64,000 nucleotides of DNA from Sorex araneus. Lineage: Eukaryota; Chordata; Mammalia; Eulipotyphla; Soricidae. A program made the position numbers and the translations under genes. Numbering within the stretch: the stretch's first letter is position 1; the number at the start of each line of letters is the position of its first letter. The notes below the pieces were generated by a model, which made no database searches, was not told the origin of the DNA, and saw only the letters and a program-made list of their open reading frames with translations. Below are positions 55,187 through 64,000 of this stretch, in pieces. The stretch lies in NCBI RefSeq assembly GCF_027595985.1, contig NC_073312.1, positions 10,724,926-10,788,925 on the forward strand. Reading direction: 5' to 3'.

Positions 55187-57486
55187 ATGTAGATAACTCT
55201 TTCACATTATCAGGTCCTATTGCATGCATCATCCTGAAAATGTATTTTGAGGGAGTAACTCAAAAGAGAGCTGCAAGAAGGGTGCAGAGATGGTCCCTCC
55301 TGCAAACCAGCACGGAAGTGTGTTCCCTTCTGCCCACTAGAGAGGAAAGTGACTCTCGCCACCTCTCACCCTCTCAGCACATTGATAGGAAATATAGAGG
55401 CTAGAGATGGCACAAAGGAATTCAGTTATATGTAAAAAATTCTACAGACAAGTAACCTGATTTATTTAACTATTGTGTTAAAGAGGGGGAGGGGGAGTTG
55501 TTCAACATGAAAAGAGACTTGGAGACAAAGTCAAAAAAGATGACAGATGTCTTTCATCGATTGTTTTTAATCTTAACCTTATTTAAAAATAATACTTGTT
55601 AAATTCTGTAAAATGGGAATTGTAAAAAAATTGTTTGGAGATATGTACTGAACTGTAAACAAGAGAAAGAGTGTTGTGCCTAAGAGTTAGTTAAATAATC
55701 TGGCAAAACTGGATTAAAGCAGGGACTATATTTTTGGTTACTCCATATAAATGGGCAAAAAAACCTATTACCACAAGGAACATTGGGTGCGTTAAGATTG
55801 AGGCTTTTCCTGACAGGAAGCTAACAAACAAACAAAAAACATGGAGTTTAGGATGTTTTGGGGAAGTTATTATTGAATTAAACAGTGCATCAACCTCAGC
55901 TCGATATGAAAGGCACAGGGCAATTCCAAGAAGCAAAAGGGCTATAAACTTGGACAATGGCACAGAGATTTCACTAGACACCTGGGGTGGTTTGGGGGCT
56001 CTAAGGTATGGCCTCATGCCTTCAAGGCAGATGCTGTACCCGGGCCCTGAAATTTGTCTCTTGGAAAACCCCCAGCCTTGACCCTTGGCACCAAAGATCG
56101 GGCCAGGACTCCCAGCTGAATGCAGTTCCCTAACTCCTCCTCAGGGTGAGCAGAGAGAGGGGCAGTCTCGTGGCAGCCAAGGGAACTGTCACACTGTGGG
56201 CTGCCAAGTGCTGGGGAGCACTCTGTCGTGGCACCAGAGTCATGAGTAAAATCCAGACCCTCCTTACCCCCGGCCACACATGGCCACAGTTCCCCTGAGT
56301 AAACCCAAGTTGAGTGTTGACACTCTCGGGAGAAAGAAGCTCAGCTAGACCTTCCCCTTCCCACCCCCCACCGGTCCTCCCAGTCCATCCTCTCCCCTCC
56401 TCGGACAATGCAAAAGAGCCACCACACCTACATTCAACTCTGTGCCACAACTCAAAGGATAGCGACGGGTTTCCTCTTAGGATGCAGGCGGCAGTGTGGC
56501 ACCCAGAGAGAGGGGAGAAGCCCCCTGCAGAGTGTGGCTATTTCTTTTCTGTCAATATTTATAGCACAGAGCTGGGGGCTAAATTTGAAGCTCCTATCTC
56601 CTATCTTTCCAGAGATAGAAAAAGCAAATAAAACATTCATCTTTCATTCTCGCTGGGTAAGAACAAGTGAATTAGAAAACAACTGAAGCCAAATAAAGGA
56701 GCACAGTCGGTGCATTTCGGTATCCAATACTGTTATTGCAAACACGCACAAAAGTCTGTCAATTGCTTTATAAATAAAATGCTGCCTTCAGGCTAAATAC
56801 AAATTTGTTACAGGTCCTAGAGGCCCTAGGGAAATGAGTGATTCTCCTAGAGGAGGGGCTTCTAGAAGAGGCTGTAGACCCTCAGGATCCATCACTAACT
56901 GATGCACACATTGCAATAAGCCTTCGAATCTTTCTTCCCTTTCACACACTTACACACTGAGAGGACTCATGCAAGCTCACTCATTGTTAATTCACAGACA
57001 CACCAACCCACAGGGTTACAAACAATTCTGTACTGTGAGCAGTCACCATAATTTATCGAAGCAAGACTGCACAACATAAAAAATACTCCTGAACCATTTT
57101 AGAACAATGGTTCTTCCCCCAAGAAACATCCTAAACATTCTCCGCACATGTAACCAACAGAGGCTGACTTCAGCCACGTGCATTCCTGTCGCACAGGGTG
57201 GCTTAGGCTATAGCAGCACCACAACCTCTTATTCAGGATCCAATGTAGTTCTGCTTTGTCATTGATATCCAGAGTCCAAGAGATCGAACCGCTGTCTCTC
57301 TCCCAGGACTCAGTCTGTCATAAGGCACATACAGAAGTTTATCCATGAGAATAGCGTTCTCTGCAGCAAAGCCACCTGTGTTGTTTGTTTGTTTTTCAGT
57401 TATCACCTATAAGAGCCAGGTCCAGTTTAAGCCAACTGGAAGGAAAGTATTTCCCATCAAACGAATCCATCACGCCGGCATATGGA
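55187..57486. other. 3' flank of PNLIPRP3, no other gene
   Basis: This holds the 3' UTR of the lipase gene just left of its stop (57487), but no canonical AATAAA on the minus strand close by was found; a TATAAA variant lies near 56768. 55995-56065 is a small SOR-like remnant (minus). The rest is unassigned. Confidence 0.5.
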
Positions 57487-57550
57487 TTAGCATGGCTTCA
57501 GGGTCTGGGTGATTCTGGGTCCCAAAATGTCCTGACTGCAGAATGCGGAT
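57487..57550 (-). CDS. PNLIPRP3: PNLIPRP3 terminal coding exon
   Basis: 64 coding bases. Acceptor aaacttttcag, then the end of Lys and [20 protein letters not shown] with stop TAA at 57487-57489. The two cysteines match the conserved C-terminal disulphide of pancreatic lipases. The exon continues into an undefined 3' UTR. Confidence 0.93.
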
Positions 57551-60500
57551 CTGAAAAGTTTAAAGGGGGAAAGAGGATATTAAAAAGAATTACTGGTGAG
57601 GGAGGCAAAAAAACATTTTTCTCATTTAGCACCAATGATTATTTTATAAATCATTTTATAAATATAGCATTGGTGTATTAAATAATTTTCCTTTAACTAC
57701 AGAATTTTAAGGTATGCAAACTTGCTTTCTATTGGAAAATTTCAAATGACATATGGGTTTTAAGTACCAGTTATCAAATGAACTATTTGAACCTACAAAG
57801 AACAAAAAGCTACTTACTTGTGTCCATATTTTCCAGACTTATTGATCACCTTTTCTGCTCCCAACTTATTCTGAGATGGTCCAAAGAAATGTGGCTTCCA
57901 AACAAACTGGACACTTGTAACATTCCCAACGTGGGTGTCTACATCGATGAATTTTGTGTAAGTTGTGCCTGGCTGTAGTGCTCCACTGTAAACAGACAAA
58001 TAGGGCTCACAAACCCACTACACAAAACTGCTATGAACAAGACCTCACGGGCATACCCTGGAGAGAAAGCTGCATCTGCTGGGGGTGGCTCATCGGGGTT
58101 CATTTTTCCATTCACAGTCATCAGTATCCCCAAAGAGCCTCGTTCCAGAGTCAGGAGGGTGAAGCAAAGGGAGGCTGCACGCTCAGAAATCAGCAACCAC
58201 AGACACCAGAAACCATCACCCTGCCAACAAGGATCCCAGTTCTCGCAAAGCTGACCTGCCAGTCTGCTGGCCAGCCCTCAGTCTTCAACAGCCTCCGTTT
58301 GACCAGTGTTTCCTCCTACTCTTTTCCTGACTTTGCACAAAATGAACAAGGTAACCAAACTAGTGGTCAGGAAATATTTCCGTGAGCATGCCAACAGGAG
58401 AGGAATGTGCTCCCTCTACTAGGGGGAATGAGGCACATTTCATTCAAGCCTAAATTTGGACCCAGAAGGTTTCTTTACTTGATTTCCTTCTCCTTCTGTT
58501 AATCTGTTGTTTGTCTTCTCTAAATGGAAGACAGCTCCAAGAGAGCAGGACCTGTGTCTGTGGGGCAGAGATTAGGACAATTCCTGGCATGCACCAGCCA
58601 TTTAGATGCTTGTTGAATGGAGTAAATGCTGTTATTGCTAGAGAGGTCTTCTTCAATGGCATGTCGGATTGACTTCACAGAAGGCAATCAGGTCCTTTTC
58701 TTTATCTCTTCTCTCCCTCCATCTCTCTTTTTTTTCTGTGCTGGGGATCAATCCAGGGCCTCACCCAAGGGCACAACCCAGACAAATGTTCTTCCTCTGA
58801 GCTACATGCCAGCCTTTTTGTTTGTCTGTTTGTTTTTGGGTCACACCCGGCAATGCACAGGGGTTACTCCTGACTCATGCACTCAGGAATTACTCCTGGT
58901 GGTGCTCAGGGGACCATATGGGATGCTGGGATTCAAACCTGGGTCTGCCACATGCAAGGCAAACGCCCTACCTGCTGTGCTCTCACTCCAGCCCCATGCC
59001 AGCCTTCTTGTTCCATGTTGTTCTGTGATTTTTTTTTTCTATATGGGCACGGTGCTGCCCTTCATAGCAAGGGTATGAGAAGACCAAAACCTAAAATAAA
59101 ATCCATGGTGAAATGTGGCACTTAAAGCGACACTGAGAATAGGAATTTGCTGGAATCCAGATCCATCCATTTCATTCCTGTATGAGACAGCTTCTGTGGG
59201 CCTGAAATGCAATGCTTGCAAGAGGATCAAGTGCAAAGACATTGCAATAAATAAGTAAATTAAATGCAATAACCTTGCAAACCGCTTCCTTACACTCAGC
59301 AAACCAAGTGCAAAGATGTTTAAGCATTCTCAAAATCTTCAAAGAGGTAAGAACTGGAGATATCTGGGGCTGGAGAGATAGCACAGTGGTAGGGTGTTTG
59401 CCTTGCATGCAGCCAACTCGGGTTCGATTCCCAGCATCCCATATAGTCCCCCGAGCACTGCCAGGAGTGATTCCTGACTGCAGAGCCAGGAGTAACCCCT
59501 GAGCATCGCTGGGTGTGACCCAAAAAGAAAAAAAAAAAAGAACTGCAAATATCTCCTCATCTGCCACAGATGGCAAGTCACAGGCTGAGGCAATATCCCC
59601 AGGGATCTCAGAGCCACAGACACAGATCCTGGTGAGTTGTTTTCAGAGGAATAGCTTAAGGGAGGCCTGGAGGACAGGTGGAAATGAGATCTGCTAAGAA
59701 GGGGCCTGTGAAACAGCAGCCAGTGGGCAGGATCAGAATTGGGGCAAAGACCAGTATCAGTTCTAGCAGATCTGGGGGTCGTGGGGGTGTCACCTGGCTG
59801 AACTGAAGACACACGCAGTCTGGGGCAAGAGTCAGGGCTAGGAGTCTGGGGGCGAACCAGCACATCACCTGCACTTGAACTCACAGCCCCAACTGAACTT
59901 CGACTGCACTGAGGTCAAAGCATCCAAACTCTTTTTTTTTGTTTAAAAAAAAGGTTGAAAAAATCACTTTATGAAGCCTTAAGAAGCTAATAACTGTAGT
60001 CCAGAGTTAGATACAGTTTAATAGGTCAGTTCAAAATAAAAATTATTGAAGTAAGACCATGAAATTTTTAACACTTGATTTTGATACATACATTGCACTA
60101 TTTTTCTAAAATAACTCAGAGGAAGCACTATTTACAGTATATGGAGTATTCATGAAAAATCTGCCATCAGGTGTATATGCATATATGTATGTATGTGTGT
60201 CTATATATGTGTGTGTACATATATGTATATATATGTATATAACCTGATTATGTGAGCTAGGAACATGTTGTACATCTCAGTAGCAGTAGTAGAATGCGTA
60301 ATTTGAGACCAGGATTTATAAATGCTTTTCAAAGCACAGAGCTTGGAAAAGGAGCAGACATCTTGTTTTCAGAACCTGAAGCTTTTCCTCAGGACTGAAG
60401 TCAAAAACTGCCACGGGAGAGGAAAAAAGGAAGCTTTTCTTACTTAAATTGTTCACCTGCATCAGAAAGTCCGGTATCCCTGAGATAGGAACCACTGCAA

Positions 60501-63102
60501 TAAAGAAGGGAGTGAGCAGGTTCTCCCCCAAAAGGCGGCTGCTTATTATGCCTATTGCTCGGGTCATGGGGCTATAAATTTTGCATTTCCAACCTAATGC
60601 TTGGCAGCACCAAGACCTTTCAGTAACGGTTCATCATAAACCCAACATTCTCCATCTTCGTGAACTAACCTAGTTTCCCACTGAATTTCAAAGGGTCTTT
60701 GGCGGAAACAGACACCCGGAGTCCTATTTTATATCTGGAAACCATGAAGTGAGTGGAGAGAGAAGTCACATCTCGGCGCACAGGAGGAGAAGTCGAGTTG
60801 GCTGCATAACGAGCCCTCCTGACGAGTCCCCAGAGCTGTCACCTGCCAGCTCTCGCCCTTGCCTACCTGGCGATCAGAAGCCTTCCCGTTTTCCCTGCTG
60901 TTCCACCAACGTGGAGAAATATGCTCCCCTGAGTGATGTTATTTCCACCAAGCTTAACAGACAGCTTGTGCCTCCAGCCTGAAAATAAAGAACAGACAGA
61001 GAATGTAGGGTGCAAAGCCAGTCAACGGCCCAACTCCCCGGACACTTTAATGCTGATTCAACTTCAGAGTTCCAGGGAAGCAAGGCTGCAATGCAGTCAA
61101 TAAAAACACAGAAACGTGGGAAGCTTGAGAGATAGCAGAGGGGTTAGGACTCAGGCCTCGCATGCAGGAAGACCACAGGGATTCCTGTCACCGGGTGTGA
61201 CCCTAGAGAACCCCAGCACTGTTACGGTGACCTGAGTAATCCCAGCAGGGCCTGAAAGCTCAGACCTGACATTGAACCACTGGCTGAACTCTGCTGTGAG
61301 ACACCCTTGTGTCTCCTGAGCACTGTTTGGAGATGCTCTCCACATGAACACACACATATAACTTGAATACATTTAGAGGAAACCCACATTTCAAACTAGA
61401 GCCAGGATGGTTCAGTGGATAAATCCCTGCCTGCCTGGTCAGTGTGAGGCCGTGGGTTGGATGCAAGGTGCTGCCCACATGTGGATCCGGGAGGTGTGGC
61501 CTGGAAACCACTTGTAGCTTCCAGAGAACACCTGTGTGGGCAGCACAGCTAAAGAATTTGACCACGTGGGAAGCATGACTGTCAGAACATGCTCAGGCAC
61601 ACAATGGAAGAGTGTGACCCTGGCAAGCATATGTCTAGGGGACCACAAACAAGTGTCTATGTGTTTTATTTTACTTGAAATAAAACTAAGAGTGAGAGAG
61701 GTAGAGGGAAAAGGGATTAATTTTTTTTTAATTGCAAAGATTTTTTAAAAAGTAAATGCAAATGTTCACATTTTGATTTGGCAGAGAGTTGGCTGACTCA
61801 TTTCAAAGACAAACATTTTAGCTGTAGTGCTTGGGCCACACCCAGTGGTGCTCAGGGCTAACTCCTGGCTCTGTGGCGGAGCTCCAGGAACCATCTGGGG
61901 TGTTGGGAACCCAACTCGGGTCAGCCACGTGCAAGGTGGACCCCTGCCCACTACTCAATTTGAAATTCTTGAATGTTTCAAGTGTGATTGACATTTCTGT
62001 GTCCAAAGAGAGTGAGAGAGAGTCCAGGGGAAGTGACTATGTCAGAGCAGACAGCCACTGCCTCCAGACTAGGATCTGAAAGGGCCCGTTATTCACCACC
62101 CAGCCATTATCATCTTCGACCCCTCCAGTCCCTGCCCTCCAATCTATTCATCGAAGACCTTTGAACGTGGCTTTCTTAGTTCTAACCATTCTTTCTTCAC
62201 TCCCGCTGTGGCAGCAGCTGGAGATTCCTTCTCTCCCAGCTTCCTGGGCATGTAATTTGGCCCTGACATTGGATAAATCGAGAGCGTGTCAGGAGATGAT
62301 TTGGTGGACATTCCTGTGAAACGATTCCCACAGTGAGGCAAGGGCGTACCTCCCTTACCTCACGGTACACAAGGCTGAGGCAACAGCTCTTCTGTGGTGC
62401 CCTCTGCCCTGCCGCCATCCTGCCCCTCTCTGCTCTGTGCAACCACTGCACTGATGCCTCTCAAACAGCGGCAGCATCTTCCTACCCTTTGGTGAGTCTC
62501 CATTTGCCCAAGAGAAGGCCTCATGGGGTGAAACTTTCCATTCTTTCACCCATACCGCCTCACCTCCTCCGATTGCCCTCCCGGGGCCACACTCCTTGGG
62601 TGGGATAGAGGGTCTTCTCCAGGTCCAGAGTGGTTCCTTCTGTCTGGACTGTTCTCTGTTCCCTTTCCCTCCTCCTCATCCTTCAGGACAGGGGTGAGAA
62701 ACCACTTTCCCTCAAGGGTTCCCAGACTGGTAATGGAAATCCTTTAGGTTTCCTAACAAGAAGTTCATGAGTTGGGGCTGACGCGGAGATCTTTATGTAT
62801 TAATTTTTGCTGTCTTCCCCACAGGCCTTAATTCATGGTGCTGTTCTCCACCACCATCACAGGGGCTGGCCCGACGCCCAGTTCTGTAGGGGCCACTCAG
62901 TACAAACTGTTGAATTTTTAAAGATAACTACCTCCGAGCATGACAATAAAAGTGAGCTACAATACTTACGGGCAAATGGGGGAACCGTCCCTGTGTTTAA
63001 AAAATAATACGATCTATTAGGCTTCATGTTTTTGAGGTGAAATCTATCAGCAAAATGACCCATTGTTGGGCAACCTTCTTTGGGACAATGGAAGCAATTT
63101 CC
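57487..63102 (-). CDS. PNLIPRP3: Pancreatic lipase-related protein 3, last four coding exons (partial gene)
   Basis: Secreted lipase-family protein; this part carries the C-terminal PLAT (beta-sandwich) domain, which in pancreatic lipase binds colipase. Exons 62970-63102, 60867-60978, 57818-57985 and 57487-57550 join in frame: 44 codons plus 1 base, 2+108+2, 1+165+2, 1+63 including TAA. Visible features: Cys-rich [10 protein letters not shown], then MGHFADRF and the domain start [12 protein letters not shown], then [12 protein letters not shown], a region with [24 protein letters not shown], and the final FCSQ...KPC cysteine pair that is a disulphide in the family. About 145 residues; the Ser-Asp-His triad exons lie past 64000. 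The match to PNLIPRP3 over PNLIP or PNLIPRP1/2 rests on KLGAE, NITQ, and SGKYG as I remember the human protein. All frames are open, so the gene looks intact here. Confidence 0.9.
57551..57817 (-). other. PNLIPRP3: PNLIPRP3 last intron
   Basis: A 267-bp intron with GTAAGT donor and TTTTCAG acceptor. No repeat in it. Confidence 0.9.
57818..57985 (-). CDS. PNLIPRP3: PNLIPRP3 exon: second part of PLAT domain
   Basis: 168 bp. Acceptor ctgtttacag; donor gtaagtag. It encodes [20 protein letters not shown] and [19 protein letters not shown], ending in SGKYGHK across the splice. NVT is a second possible sequon. Phase 2 in and out. Confidence 0.94.
58735..58805 (-). mobile_element. Old SINE remnant
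   Basis: gctggggatcaatccagggc and cttcctctgagctacatgcc resemble a tRNA head in reverse. The next SOR landed at its edge. Confidence 0.5.
58821..58995 (-). mobile_element. SOR SINE with TSD
   Basis: Minus-strand SOR from gtttttgggtcacacccggc to tgctctcactccagcccc. TSD atgccagcctt(t/c)ttg lies at 58806-58820 and 58996-59010. In a PNLIPRP3 intron, same sense as the gene. Confidence 0.94.
59366..59537 (+). mobile_element. SOR SINE, full length, with TSD; pol III boxes intact
   Basis: The clearest plus-strand copy: ggggctggagagatagcaca (A-box region), cgggttcgattcccagcatc (B box), gagccaggagtaacccctga, ctgggtgtgacccaaaaag, A tail. TSD aagaactg(g/c)(a)gatatct-like lies at 59349-59365 and 59538-59554 with two differences. 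Antisense to PNLIPRP3 in its intron. Confidence 0.96.
60172..60240 (+). repeat. Imperfect (TATG)n/(TA)n microsatellite
   Basis: Alternating TATATG, GTGTGT and TATATA units in a PNLIPRP3 intron. Confidence 0.9.
60867..60978 (-). CDS. PNLIPRP3: PNLIPRP3 exon: first part of PLAT domain
   Basis: 112 bp. Acceptor tttattttcag before GCTGGAGGC; donor gtaggc. It encodes (R)[16 protein letters not shown] and [15 protein letters not shown], the first beta strands of the PLAT domain. NIT is a possible N-glycosylation sequon. Phase 1 in, phase 2 out. Confidence 0.93.
61118..61370 (+). repeat. Interspersed repeat candidate related to 50030
   Basis: gaagcttgagagatagcaga resembles a SOR head, followed by ccccagcactgttacggtga and gagcactgttt units like those at 50030-50345. 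Boundaries approximate. Confidence 0.4.
61815..61957 (-). mobile_element. SOR SINE, truncated at the head
   Basis: cttgggccacacccagtggt to ggtcagccacgtgcaaggtg; the 5' half of the tRNA part is lost. Confidence 0.8.
62970..63102 (-). CDS. PNLIPRP3: PNLIPRP3 exon: hinge into PLAT domain
   Basis: 133 bp. Acceptor ...ctgtcaccag before GGAAATTGC; donor GTAAGT after TTTGCCC. It encodes [12 protein letters not shown] through [13 protein letters not shown] plus the first base of Arg. It corresponds to the segment between the hydrolase domain and the PLAT domain; the family CFPCPxGGCPxMGH pattern is kept with small changes. Confidence 0.92.
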
Positions 63103-63292
63103 CTGGTGACAGAAAAATAAGAGGTAATTAGAAATGTGACCACCAATAAATTCATGATATATTATTAAACTATAATAAATCTTTGGAGTCTAAATCAACT
63201 ATGTGCCCTTAAAAAATAGCCAAGGGGCCTTACAAGCCAGGCTGTTTTTAAAACAAAAACAAAATCAACTAAAACAAGAGAAGTAAAGCAAG

Positions 63293-63440
63293 GGGCCAGA
63301 GCTAGAATGTAGAAGGTTGAGCGTTTGCCTTGCACATAGCTGACTTGGGTTTGACACCCAGCAACCCACTAAGAGTGATCTCTAAGTGCAGGGTCAGGAA
63401 TAAGCCCTGAGAATCACTGAATTTGTAACCTGCCTCCCCC
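63293..63440 (+). mobile_element. SOR SINE, diverged
   Basis: caaggggccagagctagaat head, B-box-like gacttgggtttgacacccag, tail region ccctgagaatcactgaattt, followed by A-rich sequence. Lies upstream of the first visible PNLIPRP3 exon, in intron. Confidence 0.8.
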
Positions 63441-63718
63441 CAAAAAAAGAATAAAGGAAAGAAAAAAAGAAAAGCAAATATGCCCCAATTGAAAATAAAA
63501 TAAAAGCAGCTGACTAGAACAAGCGGGTGAAAGATAAGCAATCTACCAACAAGGACACTCAAACAGTCACTCATGGTGCGGAAAGATGCCTTCTCTGGGC
63601 CTAAGGAACATGCTGCTTTAATCTATTAACAGTGATTTGCAAAAGGAAGATATCATGTACTATCAAGTCAGGTGAGGATAGAGTCTAGGAACCTTAAGGT
63701 TCCTGCTAAGGATGCAAA

Positions 63719-63720
63719 TT

Positions 63721-63751
<31 letters not shown>

Positions 63752-63905
63752 CGTTGATCATCGAATTTCTCGAGTGGTCTCAGTAACGTCTCTATTAATC
63801 CTAGCCCTGAGATTTTAGAAGCCTCTCCTTACTCGTCCTTCCCAACAATGCCACATTGGATGGGTCTCATTCCCCTGACCCTGAAAGAGCCTCCAGTGTG
63901 GCAAA
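63719..63905 (-). mobile_element. RTE-derived SINE, truncated, (ATC)n tail
   Basis: On the plus strand ten ATC units (63720-63750) are followed by tcgaatttctcgagtggtct, taatcctagccctgagattt and gaccctgaaagagcctccag. TSD candidate: ggatgcaaat at 63709-63718 and 63907-63916. Confidence 0.88.
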
Positions 63906-63924
63906 AGGATGCAAATAGACATTT

Positions 63925-64000
63925 TATTTTACTAAGGCATCATGATTTACAAAATTGTTCATAATAGAGTTTCAGGCATAGAATGCTTTAACACTAATCC
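63925..64000 (-). mobile_element. Old L1 3' tail, runs off the window
   Basis: ttcataatagagtttcaggc and aacactaatcc match the old L1 tail at 6599-6710, here with a single 31-bp unit. Confidence 0.65.

Larger units (their letters stand above)
57986..60866 (-). other. PNLIPRP3: PNLIPRP3 intron holding two SOR SINEs
   Basis: A 2.9-kb intron. It contains SOR copies on both strands (58821-58995 minus, 59366-59537 plus), an old SINE remnant at about 58735-58805 and a TATG-rich microsatellite at 60172-60240. No further exon was found in it. Confidence 0.85.
60979..62969 (-). other. PNLIPRP3: PNLIPRP3 intron with old repeats
   Basis: A 2-kb intron. 61118-61370 resembles the repeat at 50030; 61395-61540 looks like another worn tRNA-headed element (gagccaggatggttcagtgg); 61815-61957 is a minus SOR. 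62040-62960 is unassigned. Confidence 0.8.

Noticed and set aside
1-57486. PNLIP or other lipase exons on the minus strand
   Set aside because: I looked for lipase signatures in the frames and non-repeat stretches and saw none; short exons could be missed by eye.
57939-58196. 85-codon minus frame touching a PNLIPRP3 exon
   Set aside because: Most of it is intronic in another frame; the true exon starts at 57985 after a clear acceptor.
58626-59078. 150-codon plus frame in the lipase intron
   Set aside because: It reads through a SOR SINE in antisense; similar frames appear at every SOR copy.
2843-63440. tRNA genes suggested by A and B boxes
   Set aside because: Every such match lies in a SINE head; none has a full cloverleaf with acceptor-stem pairing.
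1428-63750. CRISPR-like regular arrays
   Set aside because: The regular arrays are plain microsatellites or the 31-bp L1 repeat; the sequence is mammalian.

Overview
The window is mammalian nuclear DNA, almost certainly from a shrew (Soricidae, most likely Sorex). The organism call rests on dozens of copies of a tRNA-headed SINE that I recognise as the soricid SOR family, with the pol III B box (GGTTCGATTCC) and the body found in shrew genomes, plus young mammalian L1 copies. There are no bacterial, plasmid or phage features. Most of the open reading frames in the window are chance frames or readings through SINEs and LINEs.

One host gene is supported. The last four coding exons of a pancreatic lipase-related gene lie on the minus strand between 57487 and 63102. 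The exons are 62970-63102, 60867-60978, 57818-57985 and 57487-57550. Frames join exactly (phases 1, 2, 2), all donors and acceptors are GT/AG, and the protein ends in the family's terminal cysteine. The sequence best matches PNLIPRP3. The exons encode the link from the hydrolase domain and the whole C-terminal PLAT domain; the catalytic exons lie beyond 64000. PNLIP, expected further left on the same strand, was not found, so the roughly 57 kb left of the gene appears to be intergenic.

The rest is a dense, layered retrotransposon record. 1-5800: SOR copies, an RTE 3' end (3136-3480) and L1 tails. 5836-9800: an old L1 split by an RTE-derived SINE and by a young 5'-truncated L1 with a 15-bp target-site duplication (TSD). 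12.2-14 kb: an RTE-derived SINE, an LTR fragment and an MLT1-like LTR. 16.8-18.2 kb: an L1 split by a 714-bp LTR-like insertion. 21.7-22.9 kb: a solo LTR with a 5-bp TSD. 26.4-30.5 kb: an RTE LINE whose 5' half is inverted, itself carrying an L1 with an inverted 5' end. 32.3-37.8 kb: RTE-derived elements and a second young L1. 39.5-39.9 kb: another 5'-inverted L1. 41-57 kb is mostly unique.

The most interesting signal is the relation between the RTE LINE and two kinds of SINE. The sequence just 5' of the RTE endonuclease reading frame, and the RTE 3' end, both recur in the SINEs. One SINE type looks like RTE 5' UTR joined to RTE 3' end, with a (GAT)n tail. The other looks like a tRNA head plus the same RTE pieces, with a (CAGTGA)n tail. 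The ordinary SOR SINE has an A-rich tail instead, as expected for L1 mobilisation. I cannot tell without a database whether this is already described.
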